A DNA stretch of 64,000 nucleotides from Parazoarcus communis (lineage in GTDB: Bacteria > Pseudomonadota > Gammaproteobacteria > Burkholderiales > Rhodocyclaceae): contig NZ_CP022187.1 of the NCBI RefSeq assembly GCF_003111645.1, forward strand, positions 1 through 64,000. Reading direction: 5' to 3'. The notes under the pieces are model-generated. The model did no database searches, was not told the origin of the DNA, and saw only the letters and a program-made list of their open reading frames with translations. Position numbers and translations under genes: made by a program. This document shows positions 18,945 to 28,162 of this stretch, one piece after another; the first letter of the stretch is position 1, and each line of letters starts with the position of its first letter.

Positions 18945-20966
18945 ATGACGGACATGCAGAAGCTTTACCTCCTTGTGCCGCTCGCGCCGCTCTTTGGCGC
19001 GATCATGGCCGGTCTCTTTGGCAAGGCGATCGGTCGTGCCGGGGCGCACATCGTCACCATTCTCGGTGTGGCGGTCGCACTGGTCGCGTCGGTGGTCATT
19101 TACCAGGACGTTCAGGCGGGCAACACCTTCAACGGAACGATCTACACCTGGATGCAGGCAGGGGGGATCGACTTCGAGGTCGGCTTCCAGATCGACGCAC
19201 TGACCGTGATGATGATGCTGGTCGTGACCTTCGTCTCGCTGATGGTGCACATCTACACCATCGGCTACATGTCGGAAGATCCTGGCTACCAGCGTTTCTT
19301 CAGCTACATCTCGCTGTTCACCTTCTCCATGCTGATGCTGGTGATGTCGAACAACTTCCTTCAGCTGTTCTTCGGCTGGGAAGCAGTGGGCCTTGTGTCC
19401 TACCTGCTGATCGGCTTCTGGTACGAGCGTCCGACTGCGATCTACGCCAACCTGAAGGCTTTCCTGGTCAACCGCGTGGGTGACTTCGGTTTCCTGCTCG
19501 GCATCGGCCTCATCGTTGCCTACACCGGCAGCCTCAACTACGCGGAAGTGTTCGCCAAGTCGAACGAGCTCGCCGGGATGACGATGGACGTGACCGGCTG
19601 GCCGCTGCTGACCGCGATCTGTATCTGCCTCTTCATCGGCGCGATGGGCAAGTCGGCCCAGGTGCCGCTGCATGTCTGGCTGCCCGACTCGATGGAAGGT
19701 CCGACGCCGATCTCCGCGCTGATCCACGCAGCGACCATGGTGACCGCCGGTATCTTCATGGTGGCGCGCATGTCACCGCTGTTCGAACTGTCGGATACCG
19801 CGCTGTCCTTCGTTCTCATCATTGGTGCCACCACGGCGTTGTTCATGGGTTTCCTCGGCATCATCCAGAACGACATCAAACGCGTGGTTGCGTACTCGAC
19901 GCTGTCGCAGCTCGGCTACATGACCGTGGCGCTCGGCGTGTCTGCGTATTCCGCCGCGGTGTTTCACCTGATGACGCACGCCTTCTTCAAGGCCTTGCTG
20001 TTCCTTGGCGCCGGTTCGGTCATCATCGGCATGCATCACGATCAGGACATGCGCAACATGGGCGGTCTGTGGAAGTACATGCCCATCACCTGGTTCACCT
20101 CCTTGCTGGGTTCGCTGGCACTGATCGGATTCCCGTTCTTCTCCGGCTTCTATTCCAAGGACTCGATCATCGAAGCCGTTCATGCCTCGACGATCCCCGG
20201 TGCAGGCTATGCGCTGTTCTGCGTGTTGCTGGGCGTATTTGTCACCGCGTTCTACTCCTTCCGCATGTACTTCCTGGTCTTCCACGGCAAGGAACGCTTC
20301 GGGCAGGACCACGGGCATCACGAGCACCACGGAGACCACGATGACGAGGAGCCTGCAGCCGACCATCATCACGGCCTGGCTCCGGGACAGAAGCCGCACG
20401 AGTCGCCGCTGGTCGTGACCGTGCCGCTGATCCTGCTGGCCATTCCGTCGGTGCTGATCGGTTTCTTCACCATCGAACCGATGCTGTTCGGCGAATGGTT
20501 CAAGGGCGTCATCTTCTTCGGTGAAAACCATGTCGGACTGAGCGAGCTTGCCGAGAACTTCCATGGTCCGATCGCAATGGCCTTGCACGGGCTGCAGACG
20601 GCGCCGTTCTGGCTGGCAATGGGCGGTGTTGCGGTGGCCTGGTACTTCTACATGGTCAATCCGGGGATTCCCGCTGCGATCCAGCGCACCTTCAAGCCGC
20701 TGCACACGCTGCTCGAGAACAAGTACTACTTTGACCGGTTCAACGAGATTGTCTTCGCGGGCGGTGCTCGCCTGCTCGGCAAGGCATTGTGGAAGGGGGG
20801 TGATCAGGGCCTGATCGACGGTGTGGTCGTGAATGGCACTGCGAAGCTGGTGGGCTGGGTGTCGCGGATTTCCAGTCTGTTCCAGACCGGGCACCTGTAT
20901 CAGTACGCCTTCACCATGATCATTGGCGTGTTCGTTCTGCTGACATTCTGGCTCAATCGTGCTTAA
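18945..20966 (+). CDS. nuoL: NADH-quinone oxidoreductase subunit L
   Basis: NuoL (ND5 type) is the distal antiporter-like proton pump subunit. The 673-residue protein contains the antiporter core with FGWEAVGLVSYLLIGFW (Glu and Lys of the proton path), PLHVWLPDSMEGPTPISALIHAATMV and a long C-terminal region that forms the lateral helix. Odd is a cytoplasm- or periplasm-exposed loop at residues 455-477 with nine His and many Asp/Glu, absent from Escherichia coli NuoL as I recall it. Confidence 0.96.
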   Translation: MTDMQKLYLLVPLAPLFGAIMAGLFGKAIGRAGAHIVTILGVAVALVASVVIYQDVQAGNTFNGTIYTWMQAGGIDFEVGFQIDALTVMMMLVVTFVSLMVHIYTIGYMSEDPGYQRFFSYISLFTFSMLMLVMSNNFLQLFFGWEAVGLVSYLLIGFWYERPTAIYANLKAFLVNRVGDFGFLLGIGLIVAYTGSLNYAEVFAKSNELAGMTMDVTGWPLLTAICICLFIGAMGKSAQVPLHVWLPDSMEGPTPISALIHAATMVTAGIFMVARMSPLFELSDTALSFVLIIGATTALFMGFLGIIQNDIKRVVAYSTLSQLGYMTVALGVSAYSAAVFHLMTHAFFKALLFLGAGSVIIGMHHDQDMRNMGGLWKYMPITWFTSLLGSLALIGFPFFSGFYSKDSIIEAVHASTIPGAGYALFCVLLGVFVTAFYSFRMYFLVFHGKERFGQDHGHHEHHGDHDDEEPAADHHHGLAPGQKPHESPLVVTVPLILLAIPSVLIGFFTIEPMLFGEWFKGVIFFGENHVGLSELAENFHGPIAMALHGLQTAPFWLAMGGVAVAWYFYMVNPGIPAAIQRTFKPLHTLLENKYYFDRFNEIVFAGGARLLGKALWKGGDQGLIDGVVVNGTAKLVGWVSRISSLFQTGHLYQYAFTMIIGVFVLLTFWLNRA

Positions 20967-21007
20967 GCAAGAACGCAACGCGCAGGGACACAACAACAAG
21001 GTCGAAC

Positions 21008-21023
21008 GCGCCGCTTGCGGCGC
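21008..21023 (+). promoter_or_regulatory. intercistronic hairpin between nuoL and nuoM
   Basis: GCGCCGC and GCGGCGC (21008-21014 with 21017-21023) form a compact GC stem just before the GGAAAG ribosome site of nuoM. No T-run follows. Its place in a 75-bp gap suggests a role in mRNA stability or in separating ribosome traffic. Confidence 0.45.
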
Positions 21024-21041
21024 ACAGAACGGAAAGCAACG

Positions 21042-22523
21042 ATGACGGACATTCCCCTCCTCAGTCTGGCGGTTTGGGTGCCAATTATTGGCGGGCTGCT
21101 GGTGCTCGCCACTGGCTCCGACCGCAACGCCCCGATGGCACGTGCGTTAGCACTGCTGGTGGCGATTGCCGGCCTCGTCGTGACGCTTCCCCTCTACACC
21201 GGCTTCGACGTCGGCACGAGTGCGATGCAGTTCGTTGAACTCATGCCCTGGGTGCCCCGGTTCAACATCAACTACCACCTCGGTGTGGACGGGATCTCGG
21301 TGTTGTTCGTGATCCTCAACGCCTTCATTACCGTGATCGTGGTGGTCGCGGGATGGCAGGTCATTGAGCAGAAGGTCGCCCAGTACATGGCTGCGTTCCT
21401 GATCATGTCGGGTCTGATGAACGGGATCTTCTCCGCGCTGGATGGTGTGCTGTTCTATGTCTTCTTCGAAGCTTCGCTGATTCCGCTGTATCTCGTGATC
21501 GGTATCTGGGGCGGGCCGAACCGGGTCTATGCGGCCATCAAGTTCTTCCTTTACACGCTGGCCGGTTCGCTGCTGATGCTGATTGCGCTGCTCTACCTCT
21601 TCATGGAGTCGGGTGGCAGCTTCAATATCCTCGACTGGCATCAGCTGCCGCTCGGGATCGACGCGCAGACGCTGATCTTCTTTGCCTTCCTGGTGGCGTT
21701 TGGTGTCAAGGTGCCGATGTGGCCGGTGCATACGTGGTTGCCGGATGCCCACGTCGAGGCGCCGACGGGTGGCTCGGTGGTGCTGGCTGCAATTGCACTG
21801 AAGCTCGGCGCATACGGTTTCCTGCGCTTCTCGCTGCCGATCGTGCCGGATGCGGCGATGCAGCTGGCGCCGCTGGTGATCACCCTGTCGCTGATCGCTG
21901 TCGTCTATATCGGCTTCGTTGCGCTGGCGCAGGCCGACATGAAGAAACTGGTGGCCTATTCCTCCATCTCGCACATGGGCTTCGTGACCCTTGGCTTCTT
22001 CATGTTCAACCCGCTGGCGATGGAAGGTGCGCTCGTTCAGATGATTTCGCACGGTTTCGTATCCGCCGCGATGTTCCTTTGTATCGGCGTGCTCTACGAC
22101 CGGATGCACTCCCGCCAGATCGCCGATTACGGTGGCGTCGTGCATCGCATGCCGAAGTTCGCTGCGTTCTTCATGCTGTTTGCGATGGCCAACGCCGGCC
22201 TGCCGGCGACCAGCGGTTTCGTTGGTGAGTTCATGGTCGTGCTGGGTGCAGTCCAGTTCAACTTCTGGGTGGCCTTCCTCGCCGCCACCACGCTGATCGT
22301 GGGTGCTGCCTATACCTTGTGGATGTACAAGCGCGTCGTGTTCGGCCCGGTCGCAAACGACCATGTCGCCAAACTCGATGACATCAATGGGCGCGAGTTT
22401 GCCTTTCTTGGCATCCTGGCGCTGTTCGTGCTGGCGATGGGCCTTTATCCCTTCCCCTTTACCGAGGTGATGCATGCTTCGGTGGATGAACTCCTGCGGC
22501 ATGTTGCCGTGAGCAAGCTCTGA
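21042..22523 (+). CDS. nuoM: NADH-quinone oxidoreductase subunit M
   Basis: NuoM (ND4 type) is the second antiporter-like proton pump. The 493-residue protein has about 14 helices with [18 protein letters not shown] (the key Glu), the Lys-containing [23 protein letters not shown] and [13 protein letters not shown]. The frame is open to 21015, but MTDIPLLS at 21042 has the better ribosome site (GGAAAG). Confidence 0.96.
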   Translation: MTDIPLLSLAVWVPIIGGLLVLATGSDRNAPMARALALLVAIAGLVVTLPLYTGFDVGTSAMQFVELMPWVPRFNINYHLGVDGISVLFVILNAFITVIVVVAGWQVIEQKVAQYMAAFLIMSGLMNGIFSALDGVLFYVFFEASLIPLYLVIGIWGGPNRVYAAIKFFLYTLAGSLLMLIALLYLFMESGGSFNILDWHQLPLGIDAQTLIFFAFLVAFGVKVPMWPVHTWLPDAHVEAPTGGSVVLAAIALKLGAYGFLRFSLPIVPDAAMQLAPLVITLSLIAVVYIGFVALAQADMKKLVAYSSISHMGFVTLGFFMFNPLAMEGALVQMISHGFVSAAMFLCIGVLYDRMHSRQIADYGGVVHRMPKFAAFFMLFAMANAGLPATSGFVGEFMVVLGAVQFNFWVAFLAATTLIVGAAYTLWMYKRVVFGPVANDHVAKLDDINGREFAFLGILALFVLAMGLYPFPFTEVMHASVDELLRHVAVSKL

Positions 22524-22560
22524 GCGAGCAGGCGAGACACTTAACCGGACTGGTCAGAAG

Positions 22561-24030
22561 ATGAACTTTGTTGTCCCCGACTTCTACCCCGCAGCGGCCG
22601 AGATCTTCGTCGCCGTGATGGCGCTCGTGATCATGCTGACCACGACCTTTGCGCGCAGCATTGCACGCTCACTCGGCTACTTCCTGAGTCAGTTCACACT
22701 GATTGCGGCGGCGTTCATCACCATCGCTACCATGGATGGTCAGGTGAGCTATACCTTCAGCAACATGTTCATCAGCGACCTGATGGGCGACTTTCTGAAG
22801 GTGCTGATCTACTTCTCGATGGCCATCGCGCTCCTGTACGGTCGCAGCTACCTCGCAGACCGCAACATCGACAAGCCGGAGTACTACCTGCTGGCGATTC
22901 TGATGACCCTCGGCATGATGGTCATGGTGACGTCCAACCACATGCTGACGATGTACATCGGTCTCGAGATGATGTCGCTGGCGCTGTACGCCCTGGTTGC
23001 CTTCGACCGTGACTCGGCACGCTCGACCGAAGCGGGCATGAAGTATTTCGTGCTCGGTGCGCTGGCCTCGGGTCTGCTGCTCTACGGCATGTCCATGGTG
23101 TACGGTGCGACCGGCACGCTTGAGTTCTCCGGTGTTGCCCAGTCGGTCTACAACCAGGCGGCAAACAAGTCGGTACTGCTCTTTGGTCTGGTTTTCCTGG
23201 TTGCCGGTATCTCGTTCAAGCTCGGCGTGGTTCCCTTCCACATGTGGGTGCCCGATGTGTATCAGGGCGCGACGACGGCCGTGACCCTGATCATTGCGAC
23301 GGCGCCCAAGCTCGCAGCCTTTGCAATGGCCGTGCGCCTGCTGATCTGGGGCCTGTTCGACATCGCCGAGCAGTGGCAGACGATGCTCATGTTCGTTGCA
23401 GTGGCATCGATCATTCTCGGTAACCTTGCTGCGATTTCGCAGACGAACATCAAGCGCATGCTGGCGTATTCCGGCATCTCTCACATGGGCTTCATGCTGC
23501 TTGGCCTGTTGTCGGGCGTGGTCGAAGGCGAGCGCCATTTCGCACTGAACGCCTACAGTTCGGCAATGTTCTATGCCGTGGCCTACGTGATCATGAGCCT
23601 GGCGTCCTTCGGCATGATCATCCTGCTGTCGCGCGCCGGTTTCGAAGCCGAGCGGATCGACGATTTCAAGGGTCTCAACAAGCGCAGCCCGTGGTTTGCG
23701 GCCGTCATGATGTTTGTCATGTTCTCGATGGCCGGTGTTCCTTTCTTCATCGGCTTCTTCGCCAAGCTTTCGGTTCTGCAGGCGGTGGTTGCCGCAGGCT
23801 ACTTCTGGATTGCTGCGGTCGCGGTGGTGATGTCGGTCATTGGTGCCTTCTACTACCTGCGCGTGGTGAAGGTCATGTACTTCGACGAACCGCTCGATAC
23901 GGCGCCGATCCATGCGCCTGCTGAACTGCGCGTCATGCTCTCGGCCAACGGTATTGCCGTTGCGGCGCTTGGGATTGCTCCGCAGGCCTTGATGTCGATC
24001 TGTGCCTACGCGCTGCTTGCATCGCTCTGA
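22561..24030 (+). CDS. nuoN: NADH-quinone oxidoreductase subunit N
   Basis: NuoN (ND2 type) is the third antiporter-like subunit, next to NuoK. The 489-residue membrane protein has [35 protein letters not shown] and [13 protein letters not shown]. It is the last nuo gene; a 12-bp perfect stem terminator follows 47 bp downstream. Confidence 0.96.
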   Translation: MNFVVPDFYPAAAEIFVAVMALVIMLTTTFARSIARSLGYFLSQFTLIAAAFITIATMDGQVSYTFSNMFISDLMGDFLKVLIYFSMAIALLYGRSYLADRNIDKPEYYLLAILMTLGMMVMVTSNHMLTMYIGLEMMSLALYALVAFDRDSARSTEAGMKYFVLGALASGLLLYGMSMVYGATGTLEFSGVAQSVYNQAANKSVLLFGLVFLVAGISFKLGVVPFHMWVPDVYQGATTAVTLIIATAPKLAAFAMAVRLLIWGLFDIAEQWQTMLMFVAVASIILGNLAAISQTNIKRMLAYSGISHMGFMLLGLLSGVVEGERHFALNAYSSAMFYAVAYVIMSLASFGMIILLSRAGFEAERIDDFKGLNKRSPWFAAVMMFVMFSMAGVPFFIGFFAKLSVLQAVVAAGYFWIAAVAVVMSVIGAFYYLRVVKVMYFDEPLDTAPIHAPAELRVMLSANGIAVAALGIAPQALMSICAYALLASL

Positions 24031-24077
24031 CGCTTGAGGGGTGGTGAAAGGGCAGCAGTAACAGCTGACTGAGCGTC

Positions 24078-24123
24078 GAAAGGGCGAACGACCGTGAATG
24101 GTGTTCGCCCTTTCTGTTTTTTT
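24078..24123 (+). terminator. Rho-independent terminator of the nuo operon
   Basis: GAAAGGGCGAAC (24078-24089) pairs perfectly with GTTCGCCCTTTC (24103-24114), followed by TGTTTTTTTT. The stem is 12 bp with a 13-nt loop. It closes the operon that starts at nuoA. Confidence 0.95.
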
Positions 24124-24198
24124 CGACCGCTGCTTTCTGTTCGCACATCTGCCTCGAGCAGGTTGCAGCAGGAAGGGCCGTGCGTGCTGTGTGAAGGT

Positions 24199-24232
24199 GC
24201 GCTCATCCGGCTGCGCTGCGGCGGATGGGCGC
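24199..24232 (+). promoter_or_regulatory. leader hairpin before the Nudix gene
   Basis: GCGCTCATCCG pairs with CGGATGGGCGC (11 bp, one G-T wobble) across a 12-nt loop, 23 bp before the Nudix ATG. There is no T-run. It could affect translation or be chance in this GC-rich leader. Confidence 0.4.
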
Positions 24233-24255
24233 CTGTGAGATGAGGCGGCAAGAAC

Positions 24256-24807
24256 ATGAACAAGGATGATCAGGACCCACTTGCGGAGACACCACTCTCA
24301 ACCGAGCGGGTTTTCGATGGCGTGCTGTTGAAGGTTTCGCGCGACAGAGTGCGTCTGCCTGATGGAGGAGAATCTGTTCGCGAATACATCCGCCATCCAG
24401 GGGCTGTCGTCATCGTCGCGGTGATGCCCGATGGAGCGCTGATTTTCGAGCGGCAGTTCCGCTATCCGCTCAATCGCAGCTTCCTCGAACTTCCTGCAGG
24501 CAAGATCGACGCAGGGGAGGATATTCTCGACTGTGCGAAGCGCGAACTCAGGGAAGAGACGGGGTATGTCGCCGACGTCTGGCAACACCTCGGTGTCATG
24601 CATCCTTGCATCGGCTATTCAGACGAGCGCATCGAGGTCTTCCTCGCCACAGGACTCACGCACGTAGGACATCAGTGGGACGAAGGCGAGTTCCTCGAAA
24701 TTCTGACGTTCTCGCCATCCGAGGCCACTGCCGCTGTGCTCGACGGCCGGATTACCGACAGCAAGACGGTCACGGCGCTGTTCCTCGCCGCTCCCCATCT
24801 TCGCTGA
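24256..24807 (+). CDS. Nudix hydrolase, ADP-ribose pyrophosphatase type
   Basis: This 183-residue cytosolic enzyme probably splits ADP-ribose (and related nucleotide sugars) to AMP and ribose-5-phosphate, clearing a reactive by-product of NAD turnover. The Nudix box is complete: GKIDAGEDILDCAKRELREE followed by TGY, near residues 82-104, matches Gx5Ex7REUxEExGU. The preceding RQFRYPLNRSFLELPAG is typical of the NudF/ADPRase subgroup. It is a single gene convergent with ppk2. A Nudix gene near nuoN is common in betaproteobacteria, but a functional link to complex I is only suggestive. Confidence 0.88.
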   Translation: MNKDDQDPLAETPLSTERVFDGVLLKVSRDRVRLPDGGESVREYIRHPGAVVIVAVMPDGALIFERQFRYPLNRSFLELPAGKIDAGEDILDCAKRELREETGYVADVWQHLGVMHPCIGYSDERIEVFLATGLTHVGHQWDEGEFLEILTFSPSEATAAVLDGRITDSKTVTALFLAAPHLR

Positions 24808-24836
24808 ACCGGTCAAGACCAGCATCGGGGGTACGG

Positions 24837-24867
24837 CTAGCACCGTGCGCCACGGCCACGGTGCTAG
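24837..24867. terminator. bidirectional hairpin between the Nudix gene and ppk2
   Basis: CTAGCACCGTG (24837-24847) pairs perfectly with CACGGTGCTAG (24857-24867). It sits between two convergent genes and includes the ppk2 stop codon. No T-run is present on either side, so termination may be weak or Rho-assisted. Confidence 0.55.
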
Positions 24868-26030
24868 AGAATCGGTGTGTCCTTTTCGCCGCGCTCGTAC
24901 ACCACGTTGGCACGGCCGACCAGCAGCGGATCGAGTGGGCCGATCCGGTCGAGGTCCTTGTTCGAGTAGGGCAGTTTGTGCAGGACGTAGCGCATCGCGT
25001 TCAGGCGTGCGCGCTTCTTGCAGTCTGACTTCACGACCGTCCACGGTGCGTCCGCCGTGTCGGTATAGAAGAACATCGCTTCCTTGGCCTTGGTGTAGTC
25101 GTCCCACTTGTCGAGGGAGGCAAGGTCGATCGGTGACAGCTTCCATTGCTTGAGCGGATGCGATTCGCGTTCCTTGAAGCGGCGGAGCTGCTCTTCACGG
25201 CTGACCGAGAACCAGAACTTGACTACGTGTATTCCGCTGCGCACAAGGTTGCGCTCGAATTCCGGCACCTGGCGCATGAACTCGCTGTATTCGTCGGGGG
25301 TGCAGAAGTTCATGACGCGCTCGACACCGGCACGGTTGTACCACGAGCGGTCGAACAGCACGATTTCGCCCGCGGTCGGAAGGTGCTGGATGTAGCGCTG
25401 GAAATACCATTGGCCACGTTCCATTTCCGAGGGCTTCTCGAGCGCGACCACGCGCGCGCCCCGCGGATTCAGGTGCTCCATGTAACGCTTGATGGTGCCA
25501 CCCTTGCCGGCAGCGTCCCTGCCTTCGAACAGAATCACGACGCGCTGGCCGGTCTCCTTGACCCAGGCCTGAAGCTTGAGCAGTTCGACCTGCAGGCGGT
25601 ACTTCTGTTTTTCGTAGTTGCGCCGGGACATGAGGTTCTTGTACGGGTAGGCGCCGATGCGCCAGTCAGGTGCGAGTTCGTCGTCCGGTCGTGTCGATGC
25701 CGGCGCTGGGCTCCCTCCGACAGCAAGAAGGGTCTTGCGCAGCAGCTGTGCGTCGTCTGGAGACGCGCCTGCAAGAACGGCCTCGAGCGATTTTGTGACC
25801 TCGCTGACAGTGGCGCCTGCCGCTTTGGAGAGGATGTCACCCACCGCCATTTCGGTGCTTCCGCGTGCGCCGTCGACAGCCTGCTCGATCTCGAACTGCT
25901 CAAGCGACAGCGCATCGAGCGCGGGTGAGGTGTCGCCTTCGCTCACCGGGCGGGGCTTGCGGCTTTTCCGCGGGGGCGTGGTGCCGTTGCTCGATTTTCT
26001 GCTGGCCGGCTTCCCTGGGCTTGCTGTCAT
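24864..26030 (-). CDS. ppk2: polyphosphate kinase 2
   Basis: PPK2 transfers phosphate between polyphosphate and nucleotides, usually using polyphosphate to make GTP or ATP. The 388-residue protein has a class I-like single PPK2 domain (about residues 125-380) with Walker A FEGRDAAGKGGT, the lid arginines in RGQWYFQRYIQHLP and Walker B/lid FDRSWYNRAGVE. The first 110 residues are low-complexity, rich in Lys, Arg, Pro, Ser and Ala, then Asp/Glu; such an extension is seen in some members. A perfect AAGGAG precedes the start. It may cooperate with PstSCAB in phosphate storage. Confidence 0.93.
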   Translation of the reverse strand: MTASPGKPASRKSSNGTTPPRKSRKPRPVSEGDTSPALDALSLEQFEIEQAVDGARGSTEMAVGDILSKAAGATVSEVTKSLEAVLAGASPDDAQLLRKTLLAVGGSPAPASTRPDDELAPDWRIGAYPYKNLMSRRNYEKQKYRLQVELLKLQAWVKETGQRVVILFEGRDAAGKGGTIKRYMEHLNPRGARVVALEKPSEMERGQWYFQRYIQHLPTAGEIVLFDRSWYNRAGVERVMNFCTPDEYSEFMRQVPEFERNLVRSGIHVVKFWFSVSREEQLRRFKERESHPLKQWKLSPIDLASLDKWDDYTKAKEAMFFYTDTADAPWTVVKSDCKKRARLNAMRYVLHKLPYSNKDLDRIGPLDPLLVGRANVVYERGEKDTPIL

Positions 26031-26230
26031 CTGGGCTCCTTTTTGTGTGGGCTCTGATAGGTTTATGGGTCCATTCTATGTCTTCATGCGCAGCTGGTCC
26101 CTCCGAAGACGGCTGCGCTCGTGGTCAACTGCACGTTATCGGCAGTTATTTTGCGTGGTGCTGGTTACAATCCGGTCATCATCAACCACTTTCAGGATGC
26201 CCGGCTGATGACGCCGGGCATGTGTTATCC

Positions 26231-27181
26231 ATGCCTCTCTCGCCTCAGGCTCAGTCTCTTCTCGATATGGTGTATCGCGTCGGTGCACCCCGCTTTCATG
26301 AGCTAACACACCTTCAGGCGCGGCATTCCTTTCAGAAGCTGCAGTTTGCCTTTCGCCCGGACGCACCTGCCGTCGCATCGGTGACCGAAGTTCCCATCGG
26401 GCGGCCCGATGGCAGCGTGCTGCTCGCGCGTTACTACCGCCCTTTGCAGGCGAGCCCGGCAACGGCATTGCCCATGCTGATCTATTTTCACGGCGGTGGC
26501 TGGTGTGTCGGCGATGTCGAGAGCTATGACGTACTGTGTCGAGAGCTCGCCAATGGCAGCGGTTGTGCGGTGATGTCGGTTGACTATCGCCTGGCACCGG
26601 AGAATCCCTTTCCGGCTGCAGTGAATGATGCACGCCTCGCATTCGACTGGTCGGTCGATCAGGCTGAACTGCTCGCCATCGACCCGTCGAGAATCTCGCT
26701 CGGCGGCGACAGCGCGGGCGGGAACCTTTCGGTGGTCACCGCGCTTGCCCTGCGCGATGCGGGTGGGGTGACGCCGGCTTACGTACTGCTGATCTACCCG
26801 AGCACTGAGATCCTGAGCGAGCGTCCTTCGCGAGCGCGCTACAGTGACGGGTTCTTTCTGGACAAGGAAAGCCTGGAGTGGTTTTTCACACGCTACCTGC
26901 CCGAGGGAAACTCTGAAGACTGGCGTGCCTCGCCGATGCGTGCAAGGTCGCTGGCGGGCCTGCCGCCCATGCTCCTGATCACGGCAGAATGCGACCCGCT
27001 GGTCGACGACTGTGCCGCCTTCGCGGCGAGAGTGTCAGACGAAGGCGGGGCGATCGAGCAATTTCAGGCTGAAGGCATGGTTCATGGCTTCATCACCCTG
27101 GGCAAGTTCTTCCCCGAGGCAAATCTCGCCGTCGCCCATGCCGCAGCAAGTCTGCGCAGCCGGATGTACGGGCCGGCCTGA
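26231..27181 (+). CDS. alpha/beta hydrolase, HSL-family esterase
   Basis: This 316-residue esterase or lipase belongs to the hormone-sensitive-lipase group. It has the oxyanion motif HGGGW starting at His87, the nucleophile Ser161 in GDSAGGN, Asp255 in ECDPLVDD and His285 in MVHGF, so the triad is complete. No signal peptide is seen, so it is probably cytosolic; the substrate is unknown, likely short acyl esters. The frame is open from 25865 across ppk2, but the ATG at 26231 (MPLSPQ) fits the family. Its stop codon abuts the stop of the convergent HDOD gene. Confidence 0.88.
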   Translation: MPLSPQAQSLLDMVYRVGAPRFHELTHLQARHSFQKLQFAFRPDAPAVASVTEVPIGRPDGSVLLARYYRPLQASPATALPMLIYFHGGGWCVGDVESYDVLCRELANGSGCAVMSVDYRLAPENPFPAAVNDARLAFDWSVDQAELLAIDPSRISLGGDSAGGNLSVVTALALRDAGGVTPAYVLLIYPSTEILSERPSRARYSDGFFLDKESLEWFFTRYLPEGNSEDWRASPMRARSLAGLPPMLLITAECDPLVDDCAAFAARVSDEGGAIEQFQAEGMVHGFITLGKFFPEANLAVAHAAASLRSRMYGPA

Positions 27182-28054
27182 TCAGCCGCAAACTGCAGCA
27201 AGCATTTCCATTTTTCCCGCGCGAGCGGCGTCGAGGAGCGCATCAAGCTTGTCCTTCTCGATGCCGGCGATGCACGAGTCGAACAGTTCGGGGCGACGCT
27301 GAATGCCAAGTGCCGAGTCGAAAGGGTTCGGGGTCTCGGCGGCGAGCGAAGCCACGAAAATCAGATCGGCGAGGTTTTCCGGAGGCCAGGAGCCGCCGTA
27401 GGGATTTTCATATTCGAACGCGTCGAGCACGTCTTCCGGCAGTTCGAACACTTCGAGAATCGCACGACCAACCGGTTCGTTCCAGACCGAAACGAATTCG
27501 GCGAAGCGTTCGAGGTTTTCTTCCAGGGCAGGATAGGCCGATGCGCGGGCCAGGAGGAAGAACTGTCCGATATCGACCATCATGCCGGCGAGCATGGCAG
27601 TGTCCGGATTAACGGTGCGCAGGTGACGTGCGAGGGCATAGGACCACGACGCCACATCCACCGAGTGCATCCACAACCCGCTCGCGATCAGGCGCATGTG
27701 CTTGGAGCGATGATCCTGCGAAAGCTGCTCTGCTGCGACGGCGAAAGCGAGGCAGCGAAGGGAGGCCAGCCCGATGCGTTTGACGGCGGTATTCACGTCG
27801 GCGATGCGCGAGCCGTAGGGGTTGAGGAGGACGGCATTGGCCATGCGAACAGCCTTGGCACTGAGGACAGGCTCGGCCTTCACCACCGAGGCGATGGAGT
27901 CGAGCGAGGAGTCCGGATCGTCGGCCAGACGCTTGACTCTCAATGACACGTCGAGGGAGGTTGGAAAGTTCAGTCGTCCGTCTTCGAGCTCGGCTTCGAT
28001 CTGCTCCGAGAAGGCCTGTGCCTGCGCGTCAAAGTCTTGCATCTTGCTTTCCAT
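27182..28054 (-). CDS. HDOD domain protein
   Basis: HDOD domains are degenerate HD-type domains found in bacterial signalling proteins; most lack the metal-binding residues and act in regulation. The 290-residue protein has the domain across about residues 30-230 (FPTSLDVSLRVKRLADDP, AVKRIGLASLRCLAFAVA, LWMHSVDVASWSYALAR, AGMMVDIGQFFL). It has an HS pair at the HD position, not HD, so catalysis is unlikely. No membrane segment is seen. Neighbours give no clear pathway. A second in-frame ATG four codons in (28042) is possible. Confidence 0.85.
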   Translation of the reverse strand: MESKMQDFDAQAQAFSEQIEAELEDGRLNFPTSLDVSLRVKRLADDPDSSLDSIASVVKAEPVLSAKAVRMANAVLLNPYGSRIADVNTAVKRIGLASLRCLAFAVAAEQLSQDHRSKHMRLIASGLWMHSVDVASWSYALARHLRTVNPDTAMLAGMMVDIGQFFLLARASAYPALEENLERFAEFVSVWNEPVGRAILEVFELPEDVLDAFEYENPYGGSWPPENLADLIFVASLAAETPNPFDSALGIQRRPELFDSCIAGIEKDKLDALLDAARAGKMEMLAAVCG

Positions 28055-28162
28055 CCAGCATGAGGTTGCTGCAGTTTAGCGCGGGTGGCAGGAACGGGGG
28101 GAGTATCGAGGCGAAATTCCCCCTGCCTTGGCTGCTGATTGAGCAGCCAGCATCTTCCGGGT

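Noticed and set aside
24031-24255. Possible extra small gene between nuoN and the Nudix gene
   Set aside because: The gap holds the nuo terminator and a leader hairpin. No frame has a ribosome site.
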